A DNA stretch of 21,801 nucleotides from CAYYTU01 sp964474655. GTDB taxonomy: Bacteria > Chloroflexota > Anaerolineae > B4-G1. A program made the translations under genes and the position numbers. Numbering within the stretch: position 1 is the stretch's first letter; every line of letters begins with the position of its first letter. The notes beneath the pieces were generated by a model that worked only from the letters and a program-made list of their open reading frames with translations, ran no database searches and had not been told where the DNA came from. The DNA lies in assembly GCA_964474655.1 (NCBI GenBank), contig CAYYTU010000049.1, forward strand, positions 1 to 21,801, written 5' to 3'. This document shows, one piece after another, positions 21,472 through 21,801 of the stretch.

Positions 21472-21801
21472 TCAGAATGGGTTGGGTGGAATCGGTAACC
21501 CAAAATCTTGCAGGGCCAGCCAGAAGCCCTCCGGTGCGAACCAGAGGAAGAGCCCAACGGCGAAGCAGACGAAAGCCAGCGCCAGACAACCCCATCCGAT
21601 CCAGAGCCAGGTTTTGCGCTCGGTTCCATCCTCGGTCGCTTCGGTGAGGGACTGGGATGGTGGCGGAGTACTTCTCAATCCGGGCGGCGGCGCGGGGGCC
21701 GGACGATCGGGAGGGGGTGTCTTCTTCGGTTGCCAGGACGAGGGCGGCTCGGACGGGCGGGGTGGTGGGGGTGGGAAACGTGGGGGCGCCTGGTCGACGT
21801 T
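21472..21801 (-). CDS. C-terminal part of a proline-rich single-span membrane protein (partial)
   Basis: The frame is open to the right edge, so only the last 109 residues are seen. They begin with a proline-rich, basic linker (PPRFPPPPPRP, KKTPPPDRPAP), then a short polar stretch. One membrane segment follows (WLWIGWGCLALAFVCFAVGL) and a short hydrophobic tail ending PIPPNPF. A TTG at 21678 could act as a start, but the same proline-rich composition continues upstream, favouring a larger protein. It ends 31 bases before the SsnA-type gene and may be in its operon. The function is unknown. Confidence 0.6.
   Translation of the reverse strand, partial: NVDQAPPRFPPPPPRPSEPPSSWQPKKTPPPDRPAPAPPPGLRSTPPPSQSLTEATEDGTERKTWLWIGWGCLALAFVCFAVGLFLWFAPEGFWLALQDFGLPIPPNPF

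Noticed and set aside
20598..21647. 349-codon open frame antisense to the amidohydrolase gene
   Set aside because: It overlaps a well-supported SsnA-type gene and lacks family features.
1..21801. CRISPR array, phage genes or transposase
   Set aside because: No direct repeats with unique spacers, no integrase or transposase frame and no phage structural genes were seen. The short tandem arrays lack spacers.

Overview
The window is GC-rich bacterial DNA with a mosaic of short operons on both strands. It looks like a Chloroflexota (Anaerolineae-like) genome or metagenome-derived contig. This is inferred from Pro/Thr-rich linkers behind the N-terminal membrane anchors of several exported proteins, many GTG/TTG starts, degenerate heptamer repeats, and the gene repertoire. 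No phylogenetic marker was tested.

Left part (1-3220): malQ (GH77 4-alpha-glucanotransferase, minus strand) has an extended -10 promoter and a palindromic repeat in its leader. Next come a possible decayed gene (1862-2215), a divergent CinA C-terminal-domain protein, and a cold-shock protein gene with a promoter, a structured leader and a strong terminator.

Envelope block (3400-8510): an L,D-transpeptidase, a CapA-like lipoprotein and a small unknown protein form an overlapping + strand operon. It converges on a family 2 glycosyltransferase gene that lies just downstream of a tRNA-Gly(GCC) and its terminator. Divergent from the tRNA is a membrane-anchored N-acetylmuramoyl-L-alanine amidase. 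Together these point to peptidoglycan remodelling and surface-glycan chemistry.

Middle (8530-13610): a TtcA-like PP-loop protein and rfbB (dTDP-glucose 4,6-dehydratase) lie on the minus strand. Back-to-back promoters separate rfbB from a nine-repeat TPR membrane protein whose transcript looks nearly leaderless. Behind it are a type IV prepilin peptidase and, overlapping it, an alpha/alpha-toroid (prenyltransferase/squalene-cyclase-like) protein.

Polysaccharide block (13590-18630): a small antitoxin gene and a frameshifted RelE-type toxin precede a GT39-type membrane glycosyltransferase. That is followed by a 989-residue protein joining a glycoside-hydrolase-like domain, a beta-rich domain and an O-antigen ligase/polymerase. 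These last two genes carry five short degenerate tandem-repeat arrays inside their reading frames. The fusion protein is the most unusual item in the window.

Right part (18640-21801, all minus strand): a free methionine-(R)-sulfoxide reductase-type GAF protein, a CBS-ACT regulatory protein with a clean promoter and terminator, an SsnA-type amidohydrolase, and the C-terminal end of a proline-rich membrane protein cut by the window edge.
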